This document shows, one piece after another, positions 41,101-50,173 of a stretch of 64,000 nt of DNA (within the stretch, counting starts at the first letter, position 1; each line of letters begins with the position of its first letter). Below the pieces are notes generated by a model. That model saw nothing but the letters and a program-made list of their open reading frames with translations, did no database searches and had not been told where the DNA came from. Origin of the DNA: Siniperca chuatsi (Eukaryota; Chordata; Actinopteri; Centrarchiformes; Sinipercidae); assembly GCF_020085105.1 (NCBI RefSeq), contig NC_058053.1:19658888-19722887 (forward strand). Direction: 5' to 3'. The position numbers were made by a program, and so were the translations under genes.

Positions 41101-44100
41101 ACAAATCTGCCACAAATTCTACATTTAGGAAGATTATAATGTTCACTTTTTGCTAACACTGTCGTAGTTAGTGTTGGTGAACTGGATTGCATTATATTGA
41201 GAGGTGTTTCTAATGTTTTTCCCACCCCATTTACAAAAATGAGGGAGGAAGAATTTTAGAAACACTTCAATATAATGCAGTCCAGTACAACACCAATGCG
41301 AAGTACAACCACATTAAATAAAAAAAATGAACACCTCCAACAAAATCAATCAAAACTGAACATTATCATCTTTATAAAGGTAGAATATATGGCTGAGCTG
41401 TTGTATTGGATTTCATTAGATTTTACTGGTGGACCTAATAAAGTGGTCTCTTATTGTAATTATGTTGTGTTTTTATTTTATAAAATTCTGTTGCCCAAAT
41501 TAACAATTTAAGGTTTATATGTGTGAACATTTTGTTTGCTGTAAAGCACTGGATCAGTGAAACAGTTCATTGCACCGAACATCAATTTAATGATTTAATA
41601 TCAAAATTTGCATATATTTTGCATATATGTAAAGATTTTGTTCATATATATCAAGATCAATATCAGAAAAATATTTGTATTTACTGTAGGGCCATAATTG
41701 TGCAAACACATACATGAAGTACACTGTGGAATATATGTACACCTCTTCAAATCTTTTCAACAAGCTGCTAAATGGACCTTGTGGTGAGATTGTTTTGTTT
41801 TTTTTTTTGTTTGCTGAAACGTTTGTTTACAAAGTCAAGAGTGAACTTTCAATCTCAATTCTTATTTATATTGTGATTCTGATTTCAGCCATATTCCCCA
41901 GCTCTAATCTGTCCCAAAATTTCCCTCTTCAAAAGCCCTTATCACACCAGCCGTGATTACTCTTTTTCTACCAGCGTCTTCTGCTTGCTGCAGCTCCACG
42001 TGAACAACAAAAGAAAGTGCTCAAGGGCACCTTACCCAAATCAATACACTAGTACCTAAACTGCACCTAAATACCATTTTACATTCATCTAATACACACA
42101 TTTACTATAAGAAAGTATGAAATAATGTCTCCTGGATGAGAGAGCAGTTCTCTAAGATGATGAAAATTGCTCAGGCATTAGCGTGATTTAACGTCAAACC
42201 TGTTAAAAGAGTTGTAGAGCGCTCACAGATGACTGATGACTCAAGTGATTTACTCCAGCTTGGTATGCAGGAGCTCGACTGTATACGCCAAAAAATGCCA
42301 GAGTCAGCAGAATGATCAATATCATCATAATAAACATGGAAACCTCACAAGAGATTCCAGGCCCTGGAAAAAGCCATCTATCAGCATTCATTTGACAACT
42401 GGGAACCCTCCACTCTGACCTAGTTTGTTGGGTTTCTGGCGGACAGCTGAGCATGTGCCGGCCCAAAGTCGGCCACATTTAGAAGTTTAGTTTTACACAT
42501 ACACAGAGGCAGGCAGAGAGAGCTCTACTCTGTGCCCTGTGATCTGCAGTTAGCAGCAGCATGCAACATTAATCACAGCATCACTCTGGGAAGGTATAAA
42601 AATATTTCTCAGTGTACTTAATGTATATATGTTTGCACAGTTATGGCCATATAGTATACAAAGTACGGTTAACAACGAAAAGAGCAGCACATGTTTGTAA
42701 CTAAGTACATTTACTCAAGTACTGTACTTTAGTATTTCCATTTTCTGCTACTTTTATTCCACTATATTTCAGGAGCAAATGTTGTACATTTTACTTTTTT
42801 CATGATGGCTGTAGTCACCAGTTACTATGCAGATTAAGAATTTTCAAACAAAACATATGATCAGCTTTTAAAATGCGATACATTGTTAAGATTAAACAGT
42901 TCAATACAGTTGGTCAAATTGGCTCCATCTCAAGCAGCTACAACATTAAAATGCTTTCTGGAGCTGGTAGGTGGTTTTTGTTGCTTTTGGACTGAGCCAA
43001 GCTAGCTGTTTCCCCCTTTTTCCAGTCTTTATGCTAAGCTAAGCTAACTAGCTGCAGCCAGAAAGCGAAAGTGTATTTCCCAAAATGTCAAACTATTCCT
43101 TGAAGCAAAAATTTGAATGCAAGACTTTTTCTTGTAATGGTGTATTTTTACACTGTGGTATTGCTGCTAAGTAAAGTATTTGAATACTTCTTCCACCACT
43201 GGTAGTAGGATAGCAAGAAAAACAGTCACACTATTATCACCCAAAAATGTCTTTCCTTCCATTTGCAAATTCCTCTCTTGCTCTTTTTCACCGTCACTCC
43301 CCTGACATCATGACAACATCTTTCCCTCCAACCCTCCTCGTATCCATCCCTCCCCCGGAGGCTGATCGGCGAGGTCGTAAAGCCTTGATAATCGTCTCTA
43401 TAGAAGAGCACCTGCTCACTCCGCTGGACCCATCCTGATCCCACTTAACAGGTGAGTGACCACACTAAGACCATTAACACAGGCAACTAGTGAGACATCT
43501 TAACACGTGCCCACGCTCACAGGTCAACACTGTGTGAGATTAAGGTGACGCCACTCACACTCACACAGATCGAGCTAAGGGTTGATAGGGATCTGTGGGT
43601 TTAAATACCAGACGGGATGGGAAGAACTATTCAAGGTCAAACTACCACAGCCTGTTCTGATGACTCACCCTTGGGTGTCCTTCTGGGGCCTACATAAAAC
43701 AAAGAGAGTGAAATTATGTTAATGCTACAAGCTGAGGTAGTTTTGGCCATATTATGAGGACAGGTCTTTTGTCCAGACCCAGGATTAAACCACAGCAGAG
43801 AAACTGACCTGAAGTCTAGCACAGACACACTCTTAAATCCAGGAAGCCCCTCCAGAGCATCCTCTATCTGCAAGGACAAAGATGATCAGTCATCACAAAA
43901 CTAGAGTTTTTTGCTTATTTTGATGGGGTTACAATGAACTTGCTTGGCAAAATAAATCAGATTTATTGTCCCAAAAGGACTTTTTTTTGTTCAAAGCAGT
44001 TGAAAGGTCTTGAGTCTTTTGTGCTGTGGCCCACATCATTATCCCTGGGAGGCAGACTGCTGCACTGTGGTCAACTTTTTTTATTAGTCTACAAGGCCTT

Positions 44101-47100
44101 GCTTCTAGACACTACAAAAAAAACAATACATATACTGTTCTGCAGACTCACTGACCCAGTTTATTTAATCCATCAGAGAAAGAGGATACAAAAAGGCCTC
44201 CAGGGCCTTTTGTCTTCTGGCTTGTCCTCCAATTCCTGCCTCTCTACATTCAGTTACTACCTCTAAGTCTTCAGTCCTCCGCTCCACTTCCTCCACACAG
44301 ACTTATAATCTCTTCAAGGCACGTTAGTTTGTGTGTACGCAGTGTGTGTGGGTATATATGTGAAGGTATGCAGATTGTGTCTCTGTGTGTCCTACCATAT
44401 TTATGTGTCGAGCTGGCTGCCAGGGAAAAGTACCTAAACAAATTTACTGAATTTTCCGAGTACCTGTTAAACCAGGTCCAAGTCCCTTCCAAAGGTGAGT
44501 ACCTGTGCATATGTGTGCATGTGTAAAAGTTTATCTATTCCCAAGGCAAGTCATAAAGCTACATTTTCAGGACAGAGTTATTTCACCAAAACCAAATGCA
44601 TACCATAAAATCTTTCTTTTTGAACTCCTGCCTAACAGTTTTGGGTTTAACTACTGCTGCTGTTGTTAAGGTGCGTGTTATTAAAAATAACAATGCATCC
44701 ATCACAGACCATAAACCAGTAGATATAGTAAGTCCACTCTGGAGCCAAGATACAGTAGCACTAAGGGGAGTCATAAAGAGAGACAGACAAAAGGATTTGG
44801 AGCAAGAGATTAACCTTTTCAGCAAGCTGTCTGCTGAGTGTTTGGTACTGGAGGCTGGCTGGATCGTCCAGGTTGTCGCTGTACATCTCTCCGGTCAGGA
44901 GGATGCTCAGTTCCACCACCTGCTCCAGCACAGCGGGGGTGGGAGGCTGCACAGCAATGTCATTGTCCAGCTGTGCCATAAGAAAGAGACAGTAATATAG
45001 TAGTAAAGTGCGCACATTAGTAAGACATTATGAATCCCAATCTGTAAACAATCTGTGCGTGCACTTACTAGACTCTCCTCCACCTCTGGGACGATGGCGA
45101 CTGCTTCCTCCTCTTCCTTCTCTCCTTTAGCTATGTCGTCTGGGGGGTTGAGTTCATGTGGGGAAAAAAAGGGACTGTTGGTTTATTTCAAGTGGATATG
45201 AGCTTAAACCTTTGGCAAGTACCGTGATTCCTGATAGTACTTTTGAAATCTCTGGCTGAAGATTAATTAAATTACTGCATAGAAAGCTAGAAACCAGAAT
45301 TATTGTAGTATGAATATGTTGATGAAAACACACAAATGATAATGGTCTGACACTGAAACAACAATGCTTGTGCAGAGGTACAGATATGGCAGGATGCTTA
45401 TATGACAGCAGAGATACCATGTGATCAAAGTCACATGATGTGTTACAGTGTTGTCTGGAGTGACACTGACCTAGCTCAGGAGCCTCAGCAACTTCCGATG
45501 TCCCTGGCATTGGAGTGCTGTGAAACAGTAGAAGATTGTTTCAACAACCCTGATATCATATTACTGCATAATCAAAAATAAAAAGTATGATCAGCACACA
45601 TGCTTTTAAAGGTGATGCACACTGTGGGTAGAGATAAAAGCAGGATTTAAAGGATAAGGCTAGGGTTATTTTATTTTTTCATTTTTATCAATCAATGAAT
45701 TCTGCACATGACTGAATGAACTCTAAACATGACAAAACCGATCATTCATTTACTCTGTTAACAAGTACTATATTGTCTCAGCCAAAGCCTGATGTAGCTG
45801 CCCCAATGTCATAGAAATTATTTATTGTCCTAAAACTATTATATCACTTAAATAGTTAGATTTTTTGGGAAATGTGCTAATTAATTTTCTTTCCGAGAGT
45901 TAGATGAGAAGATCGATACGACTCTCATTATTGTATGCTAAATATCAAGCTACAGCCAGCAACTGGTTAGCTTAGCTTAGCATAAAGACATGGAACAGGG
46001 TGAAACATCTAGCCTGGCTCTGTCCGAAAATAAAAAAAAATCTACCTACCAGCACCGCTAAAGCTCACTAATTAGCACATTGTATCTCATTTTAGGTAGT
46101 TTAATTAGTCAACGTTAGATGTGCTGGTAGGCAGATTTTGTTACCTTTGGACAAAGCCAGGCTAGCTGTTTCCCCCTGCTTCTAGTCTTTATGCTAAGCT
46201 AAGCTAAGCTAACCTAACCGGCTGCTGGCTTCGGCTTCATATTTACAGACATGAGAGTGCTATGGATCTTCTCATCTAACTCTGGGGCAAGAAAGTGAAG
46301 CGTTTAAACTATTGCTTTAAAAGAACCATACTGTTGTAGTGGGTGACATGTTATGGCATTACAGTGATCGTGGCCAGTATAGATTATTCTGAAATAGCTC
46401 CACAACTCCAGTTTCAATTTCTGGAGAGCAGCTTCATGTTGGGCTGACATCACTGAGCATGCCCAGGAACGAAGTTCAGTATTTACACTCCAATGAAGAA
46501 TAGACTACGCTGACCAATGCGATGAAGGAATATGTAATCTCAATTTAGGGGTATAGCTCTTTTGTGTGTTTTTAATAGTTTATGGATGACAGTAACATGA
46601 AGGCGTAAGGATCAGACTGTGGCTACACAGACAAAACTTGTTAGCAGGATGAAATCATTGTTGATTTGGGTTTTTTCCATGGGATTTGTTGAAAATAATA
46701 AAAAGATGAAATAATGCCAGTGTTATCTTCTAAACTCAGAGAGAGGGAAATCAAATATACAGTAGAGCTTGGATATTAGTATCCAAGACACATAAATAAA
46801 ACAGGAGACAAAGACAAACACAAACAAATGAGCATGACACATCTAGAGTCATGTGTGGTAACTGATGAGTGGGAATGTGAACAGGTAAGGTTGAAAAGCC
46901 TTGACAACCGTACCTGCACATATGTTGCCAGGACCTGGTGGGCTCACTACAAATACATTACAAAACACAGACTTAATGATGAGATCATAGATTTATGATT
47001 GAAATTGTGGGTTAGCACTGGGGAAAGGAGGTTTATTTTACCTTTTCAAACCTGGCAGTGACATTCTCTAGAAATAGAAAAACAATGTGTAAGCTGCAGT

Positions 47101-49861
47101 ATCAGCCACCGTATACCACCAGTATTTTATGTTCTGTGCTGCTCACAGATACGCTTTTATTAAAGCATTAGTCATCCATTAACCTTTTTAACCAGAGCCT
47201 GATGCTCCTCTGATCGGCTAAAGTAGCTGCCAATATCTTGTGCCGTGACTGTGCCCTCCTGGCATTGGCTCATCCAGCTTCGGTACTCTTCTTGCTCTGG
47301 GAGGCGGTCCCAGAAGATCTTGAAAGCCTCCCATATGGTCTCCTGGCACACTGGTCAGACCAGAGAAAGACATCATCCACTTTAAAACACAAGCTTGCAG
47401 AACTTAGAAATTATTTTGGTTGAGGTGACATTTGTTCCACAGTTCTAGACGGACTGCAGAAATACAATTCTTGTGAAGATCTCTTTTAGGCAACAAAGAC
47501 CACTCTATTTGCTCATTAGCAGGGGAATAAAATCATCTATAAATGAATTCAAACAATGATAGATATTATTAGCTGGAAGTTCTGAGGCCCAAATTTATGT
47601 CCATTGCCATGTTAACTTCATGACACAACCCCCTTTCATGAGTCAGCCTACAGGTCAATGATCCAAAGTCTCAGACACAGGCATATGCTCCAATCTTCTT
47701 CCCTATTCAATGCTGTATGTGAGGCCTGAGACACCAGTGCTCATCACAGGCAGTCAGTCTCTTTGCACCAACAAGCCTGTTTTTGTCCAAGTCTATCTGC
47801 CCAGGACTTCACTGACAGGAATCAATCCTTGATCTCTGCCCACTCACATACATTATGAAGTGTTTCTCAAGCATTAGGAGATCAAAATGTTTTTTCTCTG
47901 TTGAATGTTTTGTTTCACAACTCCTGCCCACCTGTGGTGCACTGCAGCCTTCTTTGCATCTGTTTCTTGAGGTGTCACTTCACGCATAATCAGAAAAATT
48001 AGTGTTATATTATTACATATTCTATTATTGGTTAATTTCACTGTTGTATTTGGTCAAGTTGGAACTAAGAAGAACTATTTTATATACAGTTTGGTAGTTT
48101 ATTCTATAACAATGTACCATATTTTATGTTTAAGTTGATAAAGTCGATCTTTGTATGTGAATAATACACAAAGTAACTAGTAACTAAAGCTGTGGAATAT
48201 ATGTAGTAGAAAAAAAATACGACAATATTTCTCTCTGAAATGTAGTGAATTGAAAGTATTAAGTAGTATATAATGGTAATACTCAGATAAAAGTACCTCA
48301 AAATTGTACTTCAGCACAGTATAAGTAATAAGTAAATGTACTTATTATTATTATTCCACCACTGGTATCTAGCCATGCAGATGGTTTTGGTTCCATGTGT
48401 CCAGAGTTTGATATATCCACCTTTGAGGTTTCTGCTGCTACACCAGTACAATGAAAATGAAGGAGATGTATTGAAGTATTGAAAAATGCAGTGTGTCTTT
48501 CATTAGAAACTTTTACTCTCATTACCCACAGACATTGTTGTCTGTTTACTTTGCAACTACTTTCTACCAAAAAATAGTCCCTATGAAATCTCTAAAAGGT
48601 GTGTTGATGTTTAAAAATGTAATGTTTAATGCTTTGAGAAGCACAAATTAAATACATTCACCCTATATACTTGGGTGGTGCCAGAGGTTTAAAGGGGACC
48701 TCCACCGATTTTACACATCAAAGTCTGTTTACAGGTGTTGGGGAGTACTACTGCAGATGTGAAAATAGTTGTATAAAGTCTTTTGTGGCTCCAAAGGGAG
48801 CTGTGTGAAATCTGATGAACTGTCTCAAGTGATGTCACTTAAGTCTGCATCAGTTGGGGCTGAAGTCTAGTTTAAAGCTTTAAAATGAAAAACATCTGGG
48901 GGTGTGAAGTTAGAAAGAAGCAAGTTCACCAAACCTGTGTAGCCTGCTCCTCATCTCTGCTTGAGGCTAGCACCTCGAGGCTACATTAGCCGCTACTAGC
49001 ATAAAACACCAGAATCGCCGACTGAAATTGCATTGTAGGTAATGTAGGCACCAGGTTTTGACAAGGAATAAAAATGCAGGGAATAAAAAAGACGATATCT
49101 CTGGTTCTGCTGCATCAATGTTGATACTTTTTTAAAACCTGGACTACAGTCTGTTTGAATGCAAATCTCATAAGGCCTAATTGCAACTGGTGTCCACACA
49201 GATGTCAACTGACATTCTTCTGCTTGACCCAAGAGGATCCCTTGCTGTAAATGCGACAAAGATTAACACACTTGCCTATTTGTCAATTAGTTCCTTGCAC
49301 GTTGGGGACGCAGAAAGCAAGGGACAGTGGGGGCAATCTCAGAAAATCTGTTGCCGACATCTCTTCCTGCTGTTTATGTGTCCTCACCCCATATCTAACC
49401 CGACTACATCTACAGTGTATAGTGATCTACTCTCATTTATGTTCAGTCTTACCTCTGAGATGAAAGTAGCTCAGATGGTTTGCAACAACTTGCTGAGCGG
49501 TCTCTTGTGCACAGAGTTTGACTCCACTCGGGAAAAGGATGTTCCGTTTCCGTCGAGAGATAACTGGATGGCCTTCATGAGATACCTTGACATCAGATAC
49601 ACGAACAACGCCTGGAAACACTACAGTCTCCTGACTATAAGGCAGAGTTAGGTAACCCATAGAGGAACCTTCCAGTGTTGCATCTGGGGCACCACAAAAA
49701 CACAACACATTTAGGATTCAACGTTTGACTTACTTTGGGGAAATAGTGATCAAGAAGCTTATAAGTTAACTGTAACACATACCTGTCCTTATGTCCAAAA
49801 ATATGACCACAAAACTAAATACAACAGAGTAGAAAACACATCTCCAAGATACGATGTTCAT
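29087..49861 (-). CDS. impg2: impg2, interphotoreceptor matrix proteoglycan 2 (20 coding exons, complete)
   Basis: Encodes a type I membrane proteoglycan of the retinal interphotoreceptor matrix, which anchors the matrix around photoreceptor outer segments (known for the family). Twenty exons join in phase to 1168 residues; human IMPG2 is about 1240. Order: signal peptide (about 1-24), RRKR basic site near residue 79, SEA1 (about 229-350), Glu-rich linker (about 380-771), SEA2 (about 828-940, GSIVV at 890-894), EGF1 (about 943-985), EGF2 (about 986-1027), transmembrane helix (about 1033-1057), cytoplasmic tail to 1168. The helix separates it from IMPG1, which lacks one. SEA2, the EGFs, and the YNPMYES and ELYAKD tail motifs closely match human IMPG2. 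The next gene upstream on the same strand is senp7, as in mammals. Whether this is the a or b teleost copy cannot be told here. Least certain parts: microexons 4-5 and the exact C-terminus. Confidence 0.95.
29821..29838 (+). repeat. (AC)9 microsatellite forming the exon 19 donor
   Basis: On the minus strand it is (GT)9 starting exactly at the 5' splice site of impg2 exon 19. Confidence 0.9.
29839..30040 (-). CDS. impg2: impg2 exon 19 (cytoplasmic tail)
   Basis: Reads [20 protein letters not shown], then [20 protein letters not shown] and [17 protein letters not shown]. Human has SSIENAVKYNPVYES, FYSSASGD and REEIRQMYESSELSREE. Phase 2 to 0. The donor lies directly in a (GT)9 run. Confidence 0.97.
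30342..30358 (+). repeat. (AC)n microsatellite
   Basis: About 8.5 units, in impg2 intron 18. Confidence 0.85.
31508..31696 (-). CDS. impg2: impg2 exon 18 (end of EGF2, transmembrane helix)
   Basis: Reads [20 protein letters not shown], then a 25-residue hydrophobic run ([20 protein letters not shown] and IFFLA) followed by RTLRDQYDK, a basic stop-transfer. This defines a type I membrane protein. Phase 2 to 2. Confidence 0.98.
32314..32332 (+). repeat. (AC)n microsatellite
   Basis: About nine units, in impg2 intron 17. Confidence 0.85.
32973..33183 (-). CDS. impg2: impg2 exon 17 (EGF-like 1 and start of EGF-like 2)
   Basis: Begins [20 protein letters not shown], continues [18 protein letters not shown] and [17 protein letters not shown]. 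The cysteine spacing is that of EGF modules, nearly identical to human. Phase 1 to 2, donor gtgggt. Confidence 0.98.
33326..33806. mobile_element. TTAA fold-back element, both arms
   Basis: In impg2 intron 16. The left arm runs from caattttgggaaatgcactt to tagcacctctaaagctcagc, and the right arm is its inverse, ending ttcccaaaatgtcaaacaat. The two arms of about 200 bases could pair. Confidence 0.75.
34320..34515. mobile_element. TTAA fold-back element, right arm
   Basis: Contains ggacagagccaggctagctg, ccagtctttatgctaagcta and caattcctttaa. It lies in impg2 intron 16, 81 bases downstream of exon 16. Confidence 0.65.
34596..34815 (-). CDS. impg2: impg2 exon 16 (rest of SEA2, GSIVV motif)
   Basis: Reads [18 protein letters not shown] then [13 protein letters not shown] and [15 protein letters not shown], nearly identical to human. 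GSIVV is the SEA autoproteolysis-type motif (known cut between G and S in related SEA domains). NLT and NGS are N-glycosylation sequons. Phase 0 to 1. Confidence 0.98.
34922..35209 (-). CDS. impg2: impg2 exon 15 (start of SEA2)
   Basis: 96 codons, phase 0 to 0. [20 protein letters not shown] is nearly identical to human [20 protein letters not shown], followed by [10 protein letters not shown], identical to human. Confidence 0.98.
35745..36724 (-). CDS. impg2: impg2 exon 14 (large Glu-rich linker with SGSG motif)
   Basis: 980 nt, 327 codons, phase 1 to 0, the largest exon. It takes the place of the mammalian mucin-like, chondroitin-sulfate-bearing region. Here it is dominated by Glu, Pro, Val, Ala and Thr and is strongly acidic. 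[15 protein letters not shown] near its start has a Ser-Gly pair in acidic surroundings, as expected for glycosaminoglycan attachment. The antisense strand is open for 232 codons because of codon composition; I treat that as a shadow. Confidence 0.94.
36932..36949 (+). repeat. (AT)n microsatellite
   Basis: Nine units, in impg2 intron 13. Confidence 0.85.
37094..37289 (-). CDS. impg2: impg2 exon 13 (acidic linker)
   Basis: 65 codons beginning [20 protein letters not shown], phase 0 to 1, ttttag acceptor and gtgagt donor. Rich in Glu, Asp, Thr and Val. It leads into the large linker exon 14. The initial ATG is internal to the protein, not a start. Confidence 0.88.
38872..38912 (-). other. Candidate alternative impg2 exon
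   Basis: Reads [14 protein letters not shown], starting at a ttatccag acceptor (phase 1) and ending at GAA|gtgagg (phase 0). These are the same phases as exon 12, so it could replace exon 12 but not be added to it. The acceptor has a poor pyrimidine tract. Not included in the 1168-residue model. Confidence 0.3.
39080..39123 (-). CDS. impg2: impg2 exon 12 (linker after SEA1)
   Basis: Reads [15 protein letters not shown], phase 1 to 0, with a tccacag acceptor and a perfect gtgagt donor. It takes the place of the human segment just after SEA1. See the findings for a possible alternative exon with the same phases at 38872-38912. Confidence 0.75.
39761..40186 (+). repeat. Dispersed repeat, copy A
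   Basis: In impg2 intron 11. It shares the whole block order with copy B at 48.69-49.15 kb: acaggtgttggggagta, catctctgcttgaggctagc, gtaatgtaggc.ccagg and ctgctgcatcaat. Confidence 0.75.
40745..40953 (-). CDS. impg2: impg2 exon 11 (second half of SEA1)
   Basis: Reads [18 protein letters not shown] then [11 protein letters not shown] and [18 protein letters not shown], matching human VYYAVTFNGEAIS, LHSNKVENH and TVVYTISNFRDYIAETL. Phase 2 to 1. The turn has DGVVV, without the Ser of the GS(V/I)VV autocleavage motif, so SEA1 is probably not self-cleaving. Confidence 0.96.
41006..41906. mobile_element. MITE-like element with nested insert
   Basis: The left end cagggctgggcaataattca and the inverse of the right end tagagctggggaatatggct match imperfectly. 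About 0.9 kb in impg2 intron 10, interrupted by another repeat at about 41165-41455. Confidence 0.5.
41165..41455. mobile_element. Diverged relative of the 51.7-52.1 kb fold-back element
   Basis: Contains tattgagaggtgtttctaat, caatataatgcagtccagta and tggacctaataaagtgg, echoing taatgcagtctaatacaa and gtacctaataaactgg of the other copy. Confidence 0.45.
42695..43201 (+). mobile_element. hAT-like MITE interrupted by a fold-back arm
   Basis: Contains ctcaagtactgtactttagt and ends gaatacttcttccaccactg. In impg2 intron 10. The fold-back arm at 42955-43104 replaces its middle. Confidence 0.65.
42955..43104 (+). mobile_element. TTAA fold-back element, right arm (nested)
   Basis: Contains gagctggtaggtggtttttg, agtctttatgctaagctaag and aaatgtcaaactattcctt. 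Confidence 0.65.
43669..43689 (-). CDS. impg2: impg2 exon 10 (21-nt microexon in SEA1)
   Basis: Reads RPQKDTQ, matching the position of human RSPKENDSG between two SEA1 strands. Phase 2 to 2, with a tgtag acceptor and a perfect gtgagt donor. Removing it keeps the frame but shortens the SEA1 loop by seven residues. Confidence 0.8.
43809..43867 (-). CDS. impg2: impg2 exon 9 (SEA1 core)
   Basis: Reads [19 protein letters not shown]; human has VENAFTGLPGYKEIRVLEF. Phase 0 to 2. The boundary agrees with a ttgcag acceptor and a gtcagt donor. Confidence 0.95.
44815..44970 (-). CDS. impg2: impg2 exon 8 (first half of SEA1)
   Basis: 52 codons, phase 0 to 0. [19 protein letters not shown] aligns with human EQIAEFSIHLLGKQYREEL, the start of the SEA1 fold. 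It ends at LSRQLAEK, where exon 9 continues with [12 protein letters not shown]. Confidence 0.94.
45069..45139 (-). CDS. impg2: impg2 exon 7 (acidic linker before SEA1)
   Basis: Reads [20 protein letters not shown] followed by ESL. Phase 1 to 0, with a cccccag acceptor and a perfect gtaagt donor. It is an acidic segment comparable in place to the human region just before SEA1. Confidence 0.82.
45471..45517 (-). CDS. impg2: impg2 exon 6 (linker before SEA1)
   Basis: Reads [15 protein letters not shown], phase 2 to 1, between a ttcacag acceptor and a gtcagt donor. Pro/Thr/Ser/Glu-rich linker, suited to O-glycosylation. In phase with exon 7. Confidence 0.72.
45848..46320. mobile_element. TTAA fold-back element, complete
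   Basis: 473 bases bordered by TTAA at 45848-45851 and 46317-46320, in impg2 intron 5. Both arms are present around a short centre (tctcattttaggtagtttaa). No ORF, so non-autonomous. Confidence 0.75.
46914..46942 (-). CDS. impg2: impg2 exon 5 (29-nt microexon, tentative)
   Basis: Reads PTRSWQHMC and ends in phase 2 at a gtacgg donor. Cutting at the earlier tag acceptor would put TGA in frame, so the gag acceptor at 46943-46944 is used. The phase fits exon 6, which needs one base to complete its first codon. Little conservation is expected in this linker. Confidence 0.5.
47042..47065 (-). CDS. impg2: impg2 exon 4 (24-nt microexon, tentative)
   Basis: Phase 0 to 0, reading NVTARFEK and adding an N-glycosylation sequon (NVT) after LVKK of exon 3. 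The gtaaaa donor is acceptable. The acceptor is tctagag; an alternative cut two bases upstream (ag at 47068-47069) would change the frame and is rejected. Skipping this exon keeps the frame, so it could be optional. Confidence 0.5.
47184..47350 (-). CDS. impg2: impg2 exon 3 (conserved N-terminal domain)
   Basis: Reads [20 protein letters not shown] and continues [20 protein letters not shown]. This is very close to human [20 protein letters not shown]. Phase 1 to 0, with clear splice sites. No long ORF marks it because it is short; the match to the family is what identifies it. Confidence 0.95.
48086..48364 (-). mobile_element. hAT-like MITE
   Basis: Ends aagtaaatgtacttattatt...ccaccactg; inside it has aaaagtacctcaaaattgta. 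In impg2 intron 2. The outer left end is diverged. Confidence 0.55.
48691..49150 (+). repeat. Dispersed repeat, copy B
   Basis: In impg2 intron 2. Same orientation and block order as copy A at 39.76-40.19 kb; function unknown. Confidence 0.75.
49453..49683 (-). CDS. impg2: impg2 exon 2 (RRKR site, SGVKLC segment)
   Basis: 77 codons, phase 1 to 1, with a cccag acceptor and a gtaaga donor. It contains [16 protein letters not shown], matching the human RRRRSILFPNGVKIC segment. RRKR fits a furin-type R-X-K/R-R site. The segment [15 protein letters not shown] matches the conserved N-terminal region of IMPG proteins. Confidence 0.93.
49783..49861 (-). CDS. impg2: impg2 exon 1 (start codon, signal peptide)
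   Basis: The ATG is followed by a basic residue and a hydrophobic run ([14 protein letters not shown]) typical of a signal peptide. The exon ends in phase 1 at a gtatgt donor. I chose this start because it gives a signal peptide and splices in frame to exon 2, which carries the conserved RRKR and LFPSGVKLC segment. Confidence 0.85.
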
Positions 49862-49976
49862 GTTAAATCCGTGATTGTGTTTAAATCCGTGGACTTGGAA
49901 AAGGATCAAGTAGATATGTACTTCCTTTCAAGTCATGTAACAGCAAGGTAAACAGCTTCTTACAAGTTTGCATAGT

Positions 49977-50090
49977 TCAGAAGTCTCCAGACGCAGGAAA
50001 ATAACAGAAGCCCACGCAGAAATCATTTGACGACACTATGACATACTGGTTTCCTGCTTTCCGCTGCAGCTGAAGAGAGGTGTGTCCCAT
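49977..50090 (-). promoter_or_regulatory. Candidate upstream ORF in impg2 5' leader (37 codons)
   Basis: An ATG in a near-ideal context (caccATGG) opens 37 codons ending in TGA at 49977-49979, 115 bases before the impg2 start. It does not overlap the main frame. If the leader is unspliced and begins near 50.12 kb, this uORF would lower impg2 translation. The transcript start is inferred, not seen. Confidence 0.3.
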
Positions 50091-50151
50091 GGTGCTGAGA
50101 GGACAGCTCCTGGCTCAGGTAGATAGGCAGATGGCCCTTGGAGAGAGGGGG

Positions 50152-50173
50152 ATTTTTTAAGGCTCTCTAATCC
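50152..50173 (-). promoter_or_regulatory. Candidate impg2 core promoter: GGATTA plus TTAAAAAA
   Basis: Reading on the minus strand, GGATTA (50168-50173, a CRX/OTX-type site, the key photoreceptor homeodomain motif) is followed 7 bases later by TTAAAAAATC (50151-50160), which could serve as a TATA-like box about 300 bases upstream of the start codon. Such short motifs occur by chance; the position and the retinal role of the gene are the support. Confidence 0.3.

Noticed and set aside
47042..47067. Exon 4 starting two bases earlier (acceptor tctag)
   Set aside because: It gives 26 nt and breaks the phase with the following exon; the 24-nt reading NVTARFEK stays in frame.
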